Source: Microbacterium sp. LWO12-1.2
GTDB taxonomy: Bacteria > Actinomycetota > Actinomycetes > Actinomycetales > Microbacteriaceae
Direction: 5' to 3'
Assembly (NCBI RefSeq): GCF_040675875.1
Contig: NZ_JBEGII010000001.1
Span: 62,001-126,000, forward strand
Length of the DNA stretch: 64,000 nt
Shown: piece after piece, positions 27,057 through 36,510 of the stretch
How positions within the stretch are numbered: position 1 is the first letter of the stretch
How the letters are laid out: the number at the start of each line of letters is the position of its first letter
Program-made: the position numbers and the translations under genes
Notes under the pieces: model-generated
Databases searched by the model: none
What the model was told of the DNA's origin: nothing
The model's input: the letters and a program-made list of their open reading frames with translations, nothing else

Positions 27057-27359
27057 ATGAAGTCGATCACCGTCACCGAACTCGCCGAGCGCTCCGGCAC
27101 GCCGCTCATCGACGTGCGCGAGACCGATGAGTTCGCCGCCGGCCATGTGCCCGGCGCCGTCAACATCCCCATGTCGGTGATCGGAAACCGCCTGGAGGAG
27201 CTCCCCAGCGAGGCCTTCGATGTGATCTGCCAGGCCGGCGGGCGCTCTGCACGTGTGGTCGAGGCGCTCGAGGCGCGCGGCTACGACGCCACGAACGTCG
27301 AAGGCGGAACCGGCGAGTGGATCGCTCAGGGGCGCGCGGTGGAGGTGCCGTCGGCGTGA
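27057..27359 (+). CDS. Rhodanese-like domain protein
   Basis: Single-domain sulfurtransferase of 100 residues. LIDVRETDEFAAGHVPGAVNIP is the N-terminal CDC25/rhodanese signature (shown here in part), and the active-site loop is CQAGGRSARV with the catalytic Cys and the R-S turn. It lies in the cytoplasm. The TGA at 27357-27359 overlaps the GTG of the next gene, so rhodanese, glutaredoxin-like protein and Dabb protein form one coupled operon. Confidence 0.92.
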   Translation: MKSITVTELAERSGTPLIDVRETDEFAAGHVPGAVNIPMSVIGNRLEELPSEAFDVICQAGGRSARVVEALEARGYDATNVEGGTGEWIAQGRAVEVPSA

Positions 27360-27652
27360 CGACGCTCACGCTCATCGGCAAGCCGGACTGCCACCTCTGC
27401 GATGTGGCCTCCGAAGTGATCGACGCGGTCGTCGCCGAGCTTCCGGATGCCGCGGCCGAGAGCATCGAGATCGTCGAGGCGTCCATCCACGACGACCCGG
27501 CTCTCTACGAGTTGTGGTGGGAGAAAATCCCGGTCGTGCTGATCGATGGAGAATTGCATGCGCACTGGCGGGTCTCGCCCGACCGGCTGCGTCACGCACT
27601 GGAAGAAGCCGTGCGAGGCGGCGTGCTGACCCCGCAGGAGGAGTCGAGATGA
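27356..27652 (+). CDS. Glutaredoxin-like protein (DUF836 family)
   Basis: Thiol-redox protein of 98 residues from the GTG at 27356, which overlaps the rhodanese stop (GTGA). The start LTLIGKPDCHLCDVASEVID carries a CHLC redox pair, and the cis-Pro region is EKIPVVLIDGELHAHWR. This is the DUF836/glutaredoxin-like fold. The stop overlaps the ATG of the Dabb gene (ATGA, 27649-27652). Next to a rhodanese it may handle sulfane sulfur or protein disulfides; that link is inferred from the operon only. Confidence 0.88.
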   Translation: MTTLTLIGKPDCHLCDVASEVIDAVVAELPDAAAESIEIVEASIHDDPALYELWWEKIPVVLIDGELHAHWRVSPDRLRHALEEAVRGGVLTPQEESR

Positions 27653-27951
27653 CCGTTCGCCATGTCGTGATCTGGAAGCTCGCCGCGGAGGATGCGGCGG
27701 AGCGTCGTGCGCAGGCCGAGGAGGTCGCCCGGCGTCTGAACGCGCTCTACGGCGTGGTGCCCCAGCTGCTCTCGATCTCGGCCGGTGCGAACAGCGCCTA
27801 CCCGGAGACGAATGCCGATGTCACGCTCGTCGCCGACTTCGAGAGCATCGTCGCCCTCGAGGAGTACCAGGTGCATCCTGCGCATGAGGAAGCCGCCGCG
27901 TACATCCGCACGGTCGTCGCTTCGCGGGTCGCCGTCGACTTCGATATCTGA
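27649..27951 (+). CDS. Dabb (stress-responsive A/B barrel) domain protein
   Basis: Protein of 100 residues with a dimeric alpha+beta barrel fold: start MTVRHVVIWKLAAEDAAERR (the VRHVV-W-K core of the Dabb family) and the conserved segment DFESIVALEEYQVHPAHEEA. Family members are stress-induced or catalyse cyclisations; the function here is unknown. It is the last gene of the coupled three-gene operon. Confidence 0.88.
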   Translation: MTVRHVVIWKLAAEDAAERRAQAEEVARRLNALYGVVPQLLSISAGANSAYPETNADVTLVADFESIVALEEYQVHPAHEEAAAYIRTVVASRVAVDFDI

Positions 27952-28099
27952 CTCCGGCGAACGTCACTTTTCGTCACACTTGCAACACAAACGTGATCCG
28001 CTAAGGGTCGATCTCGTTGGTGGCCGCGTCGAGCAGCGTGTTTAGATGAACTCCTAACCCGTCCGTGGGCGTCTCAGCCCTCGTCTCATAGGAGCTGTC

Positions 28100-28924
28100 A
28101 TGCAGCGTCGCACCATCTTCGCCGGGCTCGCGCTCGCGGCGACCGCCACTCTCGTCCTCACCGGTTGCGCGACCAACGCGGGTTCCGGCTCGGGCACCGG
28201 TTCCGAAGAACCGGCAGCGGGCGAGGAATACGGTCTGGTCGAGGCCGGCACGCTCACGGTCTGCTCCGACATCCCCTACGCACCGTTCGAGTTCGAGGGC
28301 GGCGACAACGGCACCGGCTACACCGGCTTCGACATCGATCTGCTCGACGCGATCGCCAAGAAGCTCGACCTCAAGCTCGCCGTGCAGGACGTCGGCTTCG
28401 ACGCACTGCAGTCCGGCACGACCCTCGCCGCCGGGACCTGCGACGTCGGAGCCTCGGCGATGACCATCACCGACGAGCGCAAGGCGAACATCGACTTCTC
28501 CGACCCGTACTACGACTCGCTCCAGTCGCTGCTGGTCCGCACCGACTCGGGCATCGAGTCGATCGACGACCTCTCCGGGAAGAACGTGGGCGTGCAGCAG
28601 GGCACCACGGGCGAGACCTACGCCGGTGAGAACGCCACGGGCGCCGAGCTCGTGCAGTACCCCTCCGACGGCGAGCTGTGGCCGGCGATGCAGGCCGGTC
28701 AGATCGACGCGATCCTGCAGGACCAGCCGGTCAACCTCGAGCACGAGAAGGCCGATTCCGCCTACAAGATCGTCGAGACCTACAACACCGACGAGTCCTA
28801 CGGCTTCGCCTTCGCGAAGGGTGAGAAGGATGCGCTGCTCGACGCGGTCAACGGAGCGCTGCAGGAGCTGCGTGACAGCGGCGACTACCAGACGATCTAC
28901 GACAACTACTTCACCGCGAAGTAA
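28100..28924 (+). CDS. Amino-acid ABC transporter substrate-binding lipoprotein
   Basis: Extracellular binding protein of 274 residues (polar amino-acid family, SBP_bac_3). It has a lipoprotein signal with lipobox LTGC (Cys22), a Gly/Ser-rich linker, and then the SBP_bac_3 start LTVCSDIPYAPFEFEGG, the GFDIDLLDAIAKKLDLKL motif and YAFAFAKGEKDALLDAVNGAL-like C-terminal features. The first gene of an ABC importer operon. Glutamine, arginine or another polar amino acid is likely; the exact one is not readable. Confidence 0.9.
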   Translation: MQRRTIFAGLALAATATLVLTGCATNAGSGSGTGSEEPAAGEEYGLVEAGTLTVCSDIPYAPFEFEGGDNGTGYTGFDIDLLDAIAKKLDLKLAVQDVGFDALQSGTTLAAGTCDVGASAMTITDERKANIDFSDPYYDSLQSLLVRTDSGIESIDDLSGKNVGVQQGTTGETYAGENATGAELVQYPSDGELWPAMQAGQIDAILQDQPVNLEHEKADSAYKIVETYNTDESYGFAFAKGEKDALLDAVNGALQELRDSGDYQTIYDNYFTAK

Positions 28925-28958
28925 TCGGCAGGCACGGTAGGTCGGGAGGACCTTGACA

Positions 28959-29752
28959 ATGGCGTTGAGGCGCACCACCAAGAGCAAGCTGTACCGGTAC
29001 ATCGTCTATGCGGTGCTGATCGCGATCGTCGTCTGGGCGATCGTCGGCACCGACTGGGCGAAGATCGGACCGCTGTTCTTCAACCCCGAGATCGCGATCA
29101 AGATGTTCCCGGGGATCATCACGACGGCGCTCGTGAACACCCTGTGGTTCACCGCGGTGGCGTTCATCGCGGGTCTGCTGCTCGGTATCGTGCTGGCACT
29201 GCTGAAGCTGTCGAGCATCGGACCGTTCCGCTGGATCGCCACGGCCTGGATCGAGTTGTTCCGCGGACTTCCCGCGATCCTCACGATCTTCGCCGTGGCG
29301 TTCATCCTGCCGATCGCCTCCGGCATTCCGGGCAAGGATCTCGGTGGTCCGGTCGTGCTGGGACTCGTCGGTCTCGTGCTCGTCGCCTCGGCATACATGG
29401 CCGAGACGATCCGCGCCGGCATCCAGGCGGTTCCGAAGGGACAGACCGAGGCGGCCCGTTCGCTCGGCATGTCGCCGATGAAGACCACGTTCTGGATCAT
29501 CGTGCCGCAGGGATTCCGCATCATCATCCCTCCGCTCACGAACGAGTTCGTACTGCTGCTGAAGGACACCTCGCTGCTCTTCATCGCCGGCACGTTCATC
29601 TGGTCGAAGGAGCTCACGAACTTCGCTCGTGACGCGTCGACGCAGAACTCGAACGCGACCCCGCTGATCCTGGCGGCGGTCCTGTACCTGATCGTGACGA
29701 TCCCGCTCACGCGCTTCAGTGCGTGGCTCGAACGACGGATGGCGAAGCAGCG

Positions 29753-29756
<4 letters not shown>
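28959..29756 (+). CDS. Amino-acid ABC transporter permease
   Basis: Inner-membrane subunit of 265 residues (HisM/GlnP family). The ATG at 28959 is 8 nt after GGGAGGA; a TTG at 28953 is too close to it. The EAA motif reads [18 protein letters not shown], followed by the conserved [15 protein letters not shown]. The spans are spread over the whole length, as expected for one half of a homodimeric channel. Its stop overlaps the ATG of the ATPase gene. Confidence 0.92.
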
Positions 29757-30508
<752 letters not shown>

Positions 30509-30539
30509 TCTGCACGGTCGCAGAGAGCGCCTGACACCG

Positions 30540-30580
30540 AAGAGACCCCCTGTTGCAGTCACTGCAACAGGGGGTCTCTT
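30540..30580 (+). terminator. Perfect 20-bp hairpin terminator
   Basis: Bases 30540-30559 and 30561-30580 are perfect reverse complements around a single C, giving a 20-bp stem with no mismatch (the tightest few pairs cannot close). The arms start AAGAGACCCCC and end GGGGGTCTCTT. It separates the amino-acid importer operon from the convergent yegP-like gene and is likely to work in both directions. Confidence 0.85.
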
Positions 30581-30601
30581 TGCGAAGTGGGGGTGTCTGA
30601 G

Positions 30602-30778
30602 TCAGACCTCGACGACCTCGGCACCGGGGGCATTGCGCTGGACGGATGCGATGCCGTCCAACGCGCCGGACTTCGAGGAGTAGCCCTCGCTCGTGGCGAT
30701 GACCTCGTCGTTGCCTGCCTTCAGACGGAACCGGTACTCGCCGGACTTGTCGGTGTACAGCTCGAACTTGCCTGCCAT
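30602..30778 (-). CDS. YegP-family (DUF1508) small protein
   Basis: A 58-residue protein read from the ATG at 30776-30778 on the minus strand. It is one DUF1508 repeat: MAGKFELYTDKSGEYRFRLK, the conserved NDEVIATSEGYSSKSGALDG and a short C-terminus. YegP has two such repeats; the single-repeat form is common in Actinobacteria. Function is unknown. A GAAAGG site stands just before the start. It is too short for simple length filters. Confidence 0.88.
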   Translation of the reverse strand: MAGKFELYTDKSGEYRFRLKAGNDEVIATSEGYSSKSGALDGIASVQRNAPGAEVVEV

Positions 30779-30881
30779 GAGGCGTCCTTTCTCTGTCGGT
30801 CGAGGGAGCGGAGCTCCTCCGGGCTCACGCTATCCCGACCCCTACATGTGGGGGAAGAGTGAATCTCGGGGGTGTGAGAAC

Positions 30882-31973
30882 TCAGCCGCGCGGATGCACG
30901 GCCACGGGCTCCGGGGCGATCGAGATCCGCACGCGGTCGCCGAAGGACGGGCGGATGCCGGGCGCATGCTGCACCCGGACGAGCTCTCCGGATTCGGTGC
31001 GCACGAGGGTGCGCCGCATGCTGCCGAGGAAGGTGCTCTCCTCGACCAGGGCGTCGGTGGCGGCATCCGCCTCGCTGGCGAAAAACACGTTCTCCGGGCG
31101 CAGGTACACGTCGACAGGGCCGATCGCCGGTGACTGCAACGGGAGCCGCTGACCCCACACCACGACGTGGTCGCCCTCGCCGACGCCGGAGACGACGCTG
31201 GACAGTCCGACGAATGCGGCCACCCCCGCCGTCGACGGGGTCGTGTACAGCTGCTCCGGTGAGCCGATCTGCTCGATGCGTCCGGAGTTCATCACGGCGA
31301 TGCGGTCGGAGACGGCCAGCGCCTCCTCCTGGTCGTGCGTCACGAACACGGTCGTGATGCCCAGGCGCAGCTGGATGCGACGGATCTCATCGCGCAGCTG
31401 CACGCGCACTTTCGCGTCGAGGGCCGAGAGCGGCTCGTCGAGCAGCAGCACCTTCGGCTCGGTGACCAGGGCGCGGGCGAGGGCGACGCGCTGCTGCTGC
31501 CCACCGGAGAGCTGGTGCGGGAAGCGGTCGGCGAAGTCGGCGAGTCCCACCAGCGCCAGCGCATCGAGGGCGCGCTTCGAGGCCTCGGACGCGGAGACAC
31601 CGCGGCGCCGCAGACCGAAAGCGGTGTTGTCGGCGACCCGGAGGTGCGGGAACAGCGAGTACGACTGGAAGACCATGCCGATGTCGCGCTTGTTGGTCGG
31701 GATGCGCGAGACGTCGTGGCCTCCGAGGAGTACCGCACCGGCATCCGCCCCCTCGAGACCGGCCAGCACTCGCAGCAGAGTCGTCTTGCCGCAGCCGGAC
31801 GGACCGAGCAGCGAGACGAACTCGCCGGGGGCGATGTCGAGGTCGACGCCGTGCAGCACGCGGGTGCCCGCGTAGCTCTTGACGATGCCCTGCAGCTCGA
31901 CGCGGGTGCCCTCGCCGGCTTCGGCGAGCAGCAGGTTGTCCGCCGTGCGGGGGAGTGCGTGGTCGAGGGTCAT
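30882..31973 (-). CDS. ABC transporter ATP-binding protein (PotA/FbpC-like, TOBE C-terminus)
   Basis: ATPase of 363 residues and last gene of a leftward importer operon. Seen: Walker A GPSGCGKTT, Q-loop FQSYSLFPHLRV, signature LSGGQQQR, Walker B VLLLDEPLSALDAKVR and the switch His in FVTHDQEEALAVSDR. The C-terminal 120 residues form an OB/TOBE-type domain. This layout belongs to the CUT1/MOI/POPT group of importers (polyamine, ferric iron, thiamine, 2-aminoethylphosphonate). Its ATG overlaps the stop of the permease gene by four bases. Confidence 0.9.
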   Translation of the reverse strand: MTLDHALPRTADNLLLAEAGEGTRVELQGIVKSYAGTRVLHGVDLDIAPGEFVSLLGPSGCGKTTLLRVLAGLEGADAGAVLLGGHDVSRIPTNKRDIGMVFQSYSLFPHLRVADNTAFGLRRRGVSASEASKRALDALALVGLADFADRFPHQLSGGQQQRVALARALVTEPKVLLLDEPLSALDAKVRVQLRDEIRRIQLRLGITTVFVTHDQEEALAVSDRIAVMNSGRIEQIGSPEQLYTTPSTAGVAAFVGLSSVVSGVGEGDHVVVWGQRLPLQSPAIGPVDVYLRPENVFFASEADAATDALVEESTFLGSMRRTLVRTESGELVRVQHAPGIRPSFGDRVRISIAPEPVAVHPRG

Positions 31974-32761
31974 GAGCGGGCCTTTCCTTTGCCGCGGGCG
32001 ACGCGGCCGATGAGGAGGAGCAGGACGAAGACGAACGCGAGCGCCAGCAGCGTGAAGATCGCCGGGGCGTAGGGATCCTGCTTCTGGACGACGACCATGG
32101 CCGTCTGGAACACCTGACGGTTGAGCAGTGAGGCGATCGTGAACTCGCCCAGCACGACGGCGATGGAGATGAGCGAGGCCGCGAGGAGCCCCTGGCGCAG
32201 GTTGGGGGCGAGCACCTTCAGCACGACCGTCGGCCAGCTCGCGCCGAGGGAGCGCGCCGCTTCCGAGAGTGTGCGCAGGTCGGCGGCATCGATCGAGGCC
32301 TGGATGGAACGGTAGGCGAACGGCAGCACGGTGATCCCGTAGGCGAAGGCCAGGGTCCAGGTGCCGGTGCCGAGCGTGCGACCGATCTGCAGGTAGATCG
32401 GCGCGAGGCCCACCACCAGGACGATCGCGGGGATCGAGATCGGCAGAAGTACCGCGAACTCGAACATCGGCTTGAGCTTTCCGAAGCGGAGGTTCACCAG
32501 GATCATGGTCGGCGCGAGCAGGAGCAGCACGATCGCCACGGTGACGACGGCCAGGATCAGGGAGTTGCCGAGACCGATCCAGATCGGCTTGATCGCTGCG
32601 GATGCGGCGGGATCGAACAGCGCGATCCAGTGCTCGAGCGACAGACCCTCCTTGCCGCGGAGTGTGAAGAGGAAGGTCGACACCAGCGGGATCGCGAAGA
32701 ACGCGCCGACGAGGATGCCGATGATCCAGCGCGTCGCGAGCGACGGGGCGAGCCTGTTCAC
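31970..32761 (-). CDS. ABC transporter permease, second subunit
   Basis: Inner-membrane subunit of 263 residues from the GTG at 32759-32761. The first span is RWIIGILVGAFFAIPLVSTF. The EAA-type loop reads LRTLSEAARSLGASWPTVVL, followed by the conserved KVLAPNLRQGLLAASLI. The start shares GTGA with the stop of the first permease. The fold is that of CUT1/POPT-type MalG/PotC subunits. Confidence 0.9.
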   Translation of the reverse strand: MNRLAPSLATRWIIGILVGAFFAIPLVSTFLFTLRGKEGLSLEHWIALFDPAASAAIKPIWIGLGNSLILAVVTVAIVLLLLAPTMILVNLRFGKLKPMFEFAVLLPISIPAIVLVVGLAPIYLQIGRTLGTGTWTLAFAYGITVLPFAYRSIQASIDAADLRTLSEAARSLGASWPTVVLKVLAPNLRQGLLAASLISIAVVLGEFTIASLLNRQVFQTAMVVVQKQDPYAPAIFTLLALAFVFVLLLLIGRVARGKGKARS

Positions 32762-33696
32762 GACTGCCACCTCGCAGCCCGACGCTGCACGAGTGAGTAC
32801 AGGCCCATGACCACTCCCACGATCACGATCATGCCGAGCGCGAGTGCGCCGGCGAGGTTCTCCCTGCCCAGGACCGTCTCGCTCGTGAGCGCGGTGCGGA
32901 TCTGCAGCGGCACGATCTGCGAACCCTGGCTGGCAAGTGCGGCGGCCGTCGCGTACGACGAGAACGCGTTCGCGAACAGCAGTAGCAAGCTGGCGAGGAA
33001 CGAGGGGGCGAGCACGGGGATGCCGATGCGGAGCCAGAAGCTGGCACGCGTGCCGCCGAGCGTGAGGTTGGCCTCGGCCCACTGCGGCTTGAGCGCGGCG
33101 AGAGCGGGCATGAACGTGATCACCATCAGCGGGATCTGGAAGTAGATGTACGGCAGGATCAGGCCGGGCAGCTCGTACAGCCAGGTGCCGTTCTCGAAGA
33201 TGTTGACGCCGAAGGTGTCTTTGAGGAAGACCGTGATGATGCCCTGGATGCCGATCGTCGCGATGAAGGCGAACGCGAGCATGACTCCGCCGAACTGGGC
33301 GAACACGCCGGCAGCGGCATCGACGCTCGCGCGGATGGCGCCATCGGGGTTCATGCCCAGCAGCGCGTAGCAGACCAGTGCGCCCACGACGGCGCCGACG
33401 AGGGAGGTGCCCAGTGAGAGGCCGGCCGAGTTGGCGAAGGCGTTCAGCACGACCGGGTCGCCCAGCGCAGAGACGTTCGTCCAGGTGAAGGAGCCGTCTT
33501 CGGTGAAGAACCCCGAGCCGATCGCGAGAACGGTCGGAACCGCGAGGAACAGTACGACGTACGCCGCGAACGGCACCAGGCCCAGCCAGGCCGGCGACGG
33601 CGCGGACCGCCGGGCCCTCGCGCTGTGCGAGGACCCGGCGGGGGTGGTGGGGACGGATGCCGCGGCATCCGTCCCCGGTGCGGAAAGGGTGGTCAC
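32758..33696 (-). CDS. ABC transporter permease, first subunit
   Basis: Inner-membrane subunit of 312 residues from the GTG at 33694-33696, which overlaps the binding-protein stop by four bases. A hydrophilic N-terminal tail of about 35 residues precedes the first span LGLVPFAAYVVLFLAVPTV. The EAA-type loop is present near AALKPQWAEANLTLGGTR, and PVLAPSFLASLLLLFANAFS follows. It pairs with the downstream permease as PotB/PotC do. A longer frame beginning at 33912 is not needed. Confidence 0.9.
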   Translation of the reverse strand: MTTLSAPGTDAAASVPTTPAGSSHSARARRSAPSPAWLGLVPFAAYVVLFLAVPTVLAIGSGFFTEDGSFTWTNVSALGDPVVLNAFANSAGLSLGTSLVGAVVGALVCYALLGMNPDGAIRASVDAAAGVFAQFGGVMLAFAFIATIGIQGIITVFLKDTFGVNIFENGTWLYELPGLILPYIYFQIPLMVITFMPALAALKPQWAEANLTLGGTRASFWLRIGIPVLAPSFLASLLLLFANAFSSYATAAALASQGSQIVPLQIRTALTSETVLGRENLAGALALGMIVIVGVVMGLYSLVQRRAARWQS

Positions 33697-34835
33697 TGGA
33701 CCGCCGCTGCCCACTTCTCGCCGAGCAGCGTGCCGGCGTTGGTGGACTGCTCCTCGGTCGGGACGACGGTCTCTTCCGGGGCCTCGGGCAGAGCAGCCGC
33801 GAGGGCGGCGTCGATCGTGCCGGCCTCGGTCATGGCCTCCATGCGTGCCGGGCGCGCGCCGCCCTTCAGCCACAGGTTCTGCACCTCGTCGCTGTAGAGG
33901 AACTCCTGCCACAGGCGGGCAGCCGCCGGGTGCGGAGCATCGACGTTGATGGCCTGGTTGTAGTAGCCCGCGTAACCGGTGCCGTCGAACACGACGACCT
34001 TCCAGTTCTCGTTGTCGGCTGTGTGCGAGGCGTTCAGGTAGTCCCAGTCGAAGACGACAGGGGTCTCACCGCTGGCGATCGTCGCGGTCGTGACATCGAC
34101 CTTGAGCAGGTTGCCGGCCTTCTGCAGCTCCGAGAAGAAGTCGATGCCCGGCTGGAAGTCGTCGAGCGATCCCTCGGACTGGACGGTCGCGAGACCGACG
34201 GCGGCGAATGCGGCGCCGGCCTGGGTCGGGTCGCCGTTGATGGCGACAGCACCCTTGTAGTCGGCCGACAGCAGGTCGGAGAGCTCAGCGGGAGCGTCGA
34301 ACTTCGAGGAGTCGTAGCCGATCGACATGTATCCGCCGTAGTCGCCGACGAAGAGGCCGGTGGGCTCCTTGAGCGCATCGGGGATGTCATCCCACGTCTG
34401 CACCTTGTAGGGGGCGAAGGTGTCGGTGTTCTGCAGGGCGACGGTCAGGCCGAGGTCGAACACGTCAGGAGCCGTGTCCAGGCCCTTGTTCGTCTCCGCC
34501 GCCTGGATCTCCTCGGCGCTCGACACGTCGGGTGATGCCTCGTTGATCGTGATCTCGGGGTACTTCTCGGCGAACAGGTCGAGGACCTCGCCGTAGTTGG
34601 CCCAGTCGCGGGGGAGGGCGATGACGTTGAGGGCGCCCTCGGCCTTGGCTGCGGCCTCGAGGTCGGCGAACGTGCCGAAGTCTGCAACCGAGGTGGCAGT
34701 CGTGGCATCCACGTCGGAGTCGCCGGTGGAAGCGGGGGCGTCGGTCGCGCCGGCGCAGGAAGTGAGTGCGAGTGCGGCCGTGGTGGCCAGGGCGATGCCG
34801 GCGCCGATGCGTGCGCGGCGGGTGAAGCGTGCCAT
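33693..34835 (-). CDS. ABC transporter substrate-binding lipoprotein (SBP_bac_6/PotD-like)
   Basis: Extracellular binding protein of 380 residues, first gene of a four-gene importer operon that runs leftward to 30882 with every junction overlapped by 4 bases. The signal has a basic start (MARFTRRARIG) and lipobox LTSC (about Cys28). The mature part begins ALNVIALPRDWANYGEVLD, a pattern of the FbpA/PotD/PhnS class. The substrate is not clear: iron, polyamine, thiamine and phosphonate relatives share the fold. A GTGTCCTCT stretch lies upstream of the ATG. Confidence 0.85.
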   Translation of the reverse strand: MARFTRRARIGAGIALATTAALALTSCAGATDAPASTGDSDVDATTATSVADFGTFADLEAAAKAEGALNVIALPRDWANYGEVLDLFAEKYPEITINEASPDVSSAEEIQAAETNKGLDTAPDVFDLGLTVALQNTDTFAPYKVQTWDDIPDALKEPTGLFVGDYGGYMSIGYDSSKFDAPAELSDLLSADYKGAVAINGDPTQAGAAFAAVGLATVQSEGSLDDFQPGIDFFSELQKAGNLLKVDVTTATIASGETPVVFDWDYLNASHTADNENWKVVVFDGTGYAGYYNQAINVDAPHPAAARLWQEFLYSDEVQNLWLKGGARPARMEAMTEAGTIDAALAAALPEAPEETVVPTEEQSTNAGTLLGEKWAAAVQ

Positions 34836-34972
34836 GAGTGTCCTCTCGGGTGTCCGGCGATCGCCGGTTCGGGGTTGCGAGAGGACGCTACGGGGTGGGG
34901 GTTACCGGTCGTCGCGGGTCGGGTGAACGCGCGGTGTCCGGCTGGTGGCGGACGGACGCGGAGGCGCGTCGC

Positions 34973-35485
34973 TCAGCCGGTGACCGTGTACTTGAAGCCG
35001 AGGTGGGAGCCGACGTAGCCGAGTCGCTCGTAGAAGCGGTGCGCCTCGGTGCGCGCCGCATCGGAGGTGAGCTGCACCATCGCCGCGTCGACGGCCGGAG
35101 CAGCGGCCTCGCCGACCCAGCGCATCACGGCCGAGCCGATGCCGGCGGAGCGCAGATCGCTGCGCACCCGCACGGCCTCGACGAGCAGACGCCGCGCACC
35201 CCGTCGCGCCATGCCGGGGATCGAGGTGAGCTGCAGGGTGCCGACGATCGCGCCATCGAGCTCGACGACCAGGAGATCGTTCGACGGTTCAGCGAGGATA
35301 TCCGCGAGCGCGGCGGTGTACGCCGGTCGGTCGGCATCGGAGGCGACGTCACCGCGCGCCGCACTGATCGGGTCATCGGCGAGGAGGGCGATCACGGCAT
35401 CCGCATCCGCGGCCGTGGCGCGGCGCAGCACGGCGCGACCGACGCGGGAGTCGAAGGAGTGGGGGAGGGGGAGAGCGTCGAGCAT
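34973..35485 (-). CDS. GNAT-family N-acetyltransferase
   Basis: Acetyltransferase of 170 residues. It starts VLRRATAADADAVIALLADD (after 16 residues), has a strand LLVVELDGAIVGTLQL, then the acetyl-CoA motif DLRSAGIGSAVMRWVGE and the C-terminal RTEAHRFYERLGYV. These are the full GNAT elements in order. It lies 137 bp downstream of the binding-protein start, in the same direction as that operon but upstream of it, and is probably a separate unit. Substrate unknown. Confidence 0.88.
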   Translation of the reverse strand: MLDALPLPHSFDSRVGRAVLRRATAADADAVIALLADDPISAARGDVASDADRPAYTAALADILAEPSNDLLVVELDGAIVGTLQLTSIPGMARRGARRLLVEAVRVRSDLRSAGIGSAVMRWVGEAAAPAVDAAMVQLTSDAARTEAHRFYERLGYVGSHLGFKYTVTG

Positions 35486-35544
35486 GGCACCAGTCTGCCA
35501 GCGTCATGTCATCCGGGGCTCTGGGGGTCTGGCATCCTGGCGGG

Positions 35545-36372
35545 ATGGATATCGGCGCAGTGCTGGGTCTCGAGCAGCTAACCTGGGGCATGCTGCTGCT
35601 GGTGATCCTCGCCGCGTTCGGCGCCGGCTGGATCGATGCCGTCGTCGGTGGTGGTGGCCTGCTGCAGCTGCCCGTGCTGCTCCTCATTCCGGGCATCGCA
35701 CCGGTGCAGGCGCTCGCGACGAACAAGTTCGCGTCTGTGTTCGGCACGGCCACGAGCAGCGTCACCTACTATCGGCGCGCGAAACCCGACATACGCACCG
35801 CTCTGCCGATGGCGGCGGTCGCCCTGGTCGGCTCGTTCGGCGGAGCCGCGGTGGCGACCGTCCTCCCGCCGGCCGCGTTCAAGCCGATCATCGTCGTCGC
35901 GCTGCTGGCCGTGGCGCTGTTCACGGCGTTCCGTCCGCAGATGGGGGCCGCGACGAAGCTGCGCTTCCGCGGACACAAGCACCACATCATGGCCGGGGCC
36001 GCCGGGCTGGGGATCGGCTTCTACGACGGCATGATCGGCCCGGGTACCGGGACGTTCCTCGTCATCACGCTCGTCGCGCTGATGGGCTACGACTTCCTGC
36101 AGGCGAGCGCCAAGGCCAAGATCGTGAACTTCGCGACCAACCTCGGGGCGCTGCTGCTCTTCATCCCGCACGGCTCCGTGCTGTGGCTGCTCGGCGGGAT
36201 CCTCGCTGTCGCGAACGTCGCCGGGAGCTACCTCGGCTCGCGCATGGCGATCGCCCGCGGCACCACATTCATCCGCGTGGTGTTCCTCATCGTCGTGATC
36301 GGGCTCATCGCGAAGCTGGGCGTCGACGTCTGGAATGAGAACATCGTGCCAGCGCTGGCCCTGAGCCTCTGA
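35545..36372 (+). CDS. TauE/SafE-family membrane transporter
   Basis: Predicted anion exporter (sulfite, sulfonate or sulfoacetate in known members) of 275 residues and about eight spans. The ATG at 35545 is chosen; an upstream in-frame start at 35506 lacks the hydrophobic pattern. Seen: the family motif GAGWIDAVVGGGGLLQLPVL in the first repeat and GLGIGFYDGMIGPGTGTFLV in the second; these are the inverted TauE repeats. It diverges from the GNAT gene and converges with aspS across a palindromic repeat. Confidence 0.9.
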   Translation: MDIGAVLGLEQLTWGMLLLVILAAFGAGWIDAVVGGGGLLQLPVLLLIPGIAPVQALATNKFASVFGTATSSVTYYRRAKPDIRTALPMAAVALVGSFGGAAVATVLPPAAFKPIIVVALLAVALFTAFRPQMGAATKLRFRGHKHHIMAGAAGLGIGFYDGMIGPGTGTFLVITLVALMGYDFLQASAKAKIVNFATNLGALLLFIPHGSVLWLLGGILAVANVAGSYLGSRMAIARGTTFIRVVFLIVVIGLIAKLGVDVWNENIVPALALSL

Positions 36373-36433
36373 GTACTGCCCCTGGCGCCTGCCCCTCTGT
36401 CCAGAGTTGGCACCTCCTCCTCGGCGCCGAAAA

Positions 36434-36492
36434 CGAATGTGGCACCTCGTGCCGGAAAGCCACAGCTATTCCGACACGAGGTGCCACATTCG
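36434..36492. repeat. Palindromic intergenic repeat (23-bp arms)
   Basis: Arms of 23 bp at 36434-36456 (starts CGAATGTGGCACC) and 36470-36492 are reverse complements except for one base, with a 13-base loop. A short related piece TTGGCACCTC occurs upstream (36407-36416). It sits between the convergent ends of the TauE gene and aspS, so it may stop transcription in both directions. It has the look of a dispersed REP-like element, but other copies in the genome cannot be checked here. Confidence 0.65.
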
Positions 36493-36510
36493 TCGCCGCG
36501 AGGGCATGGG

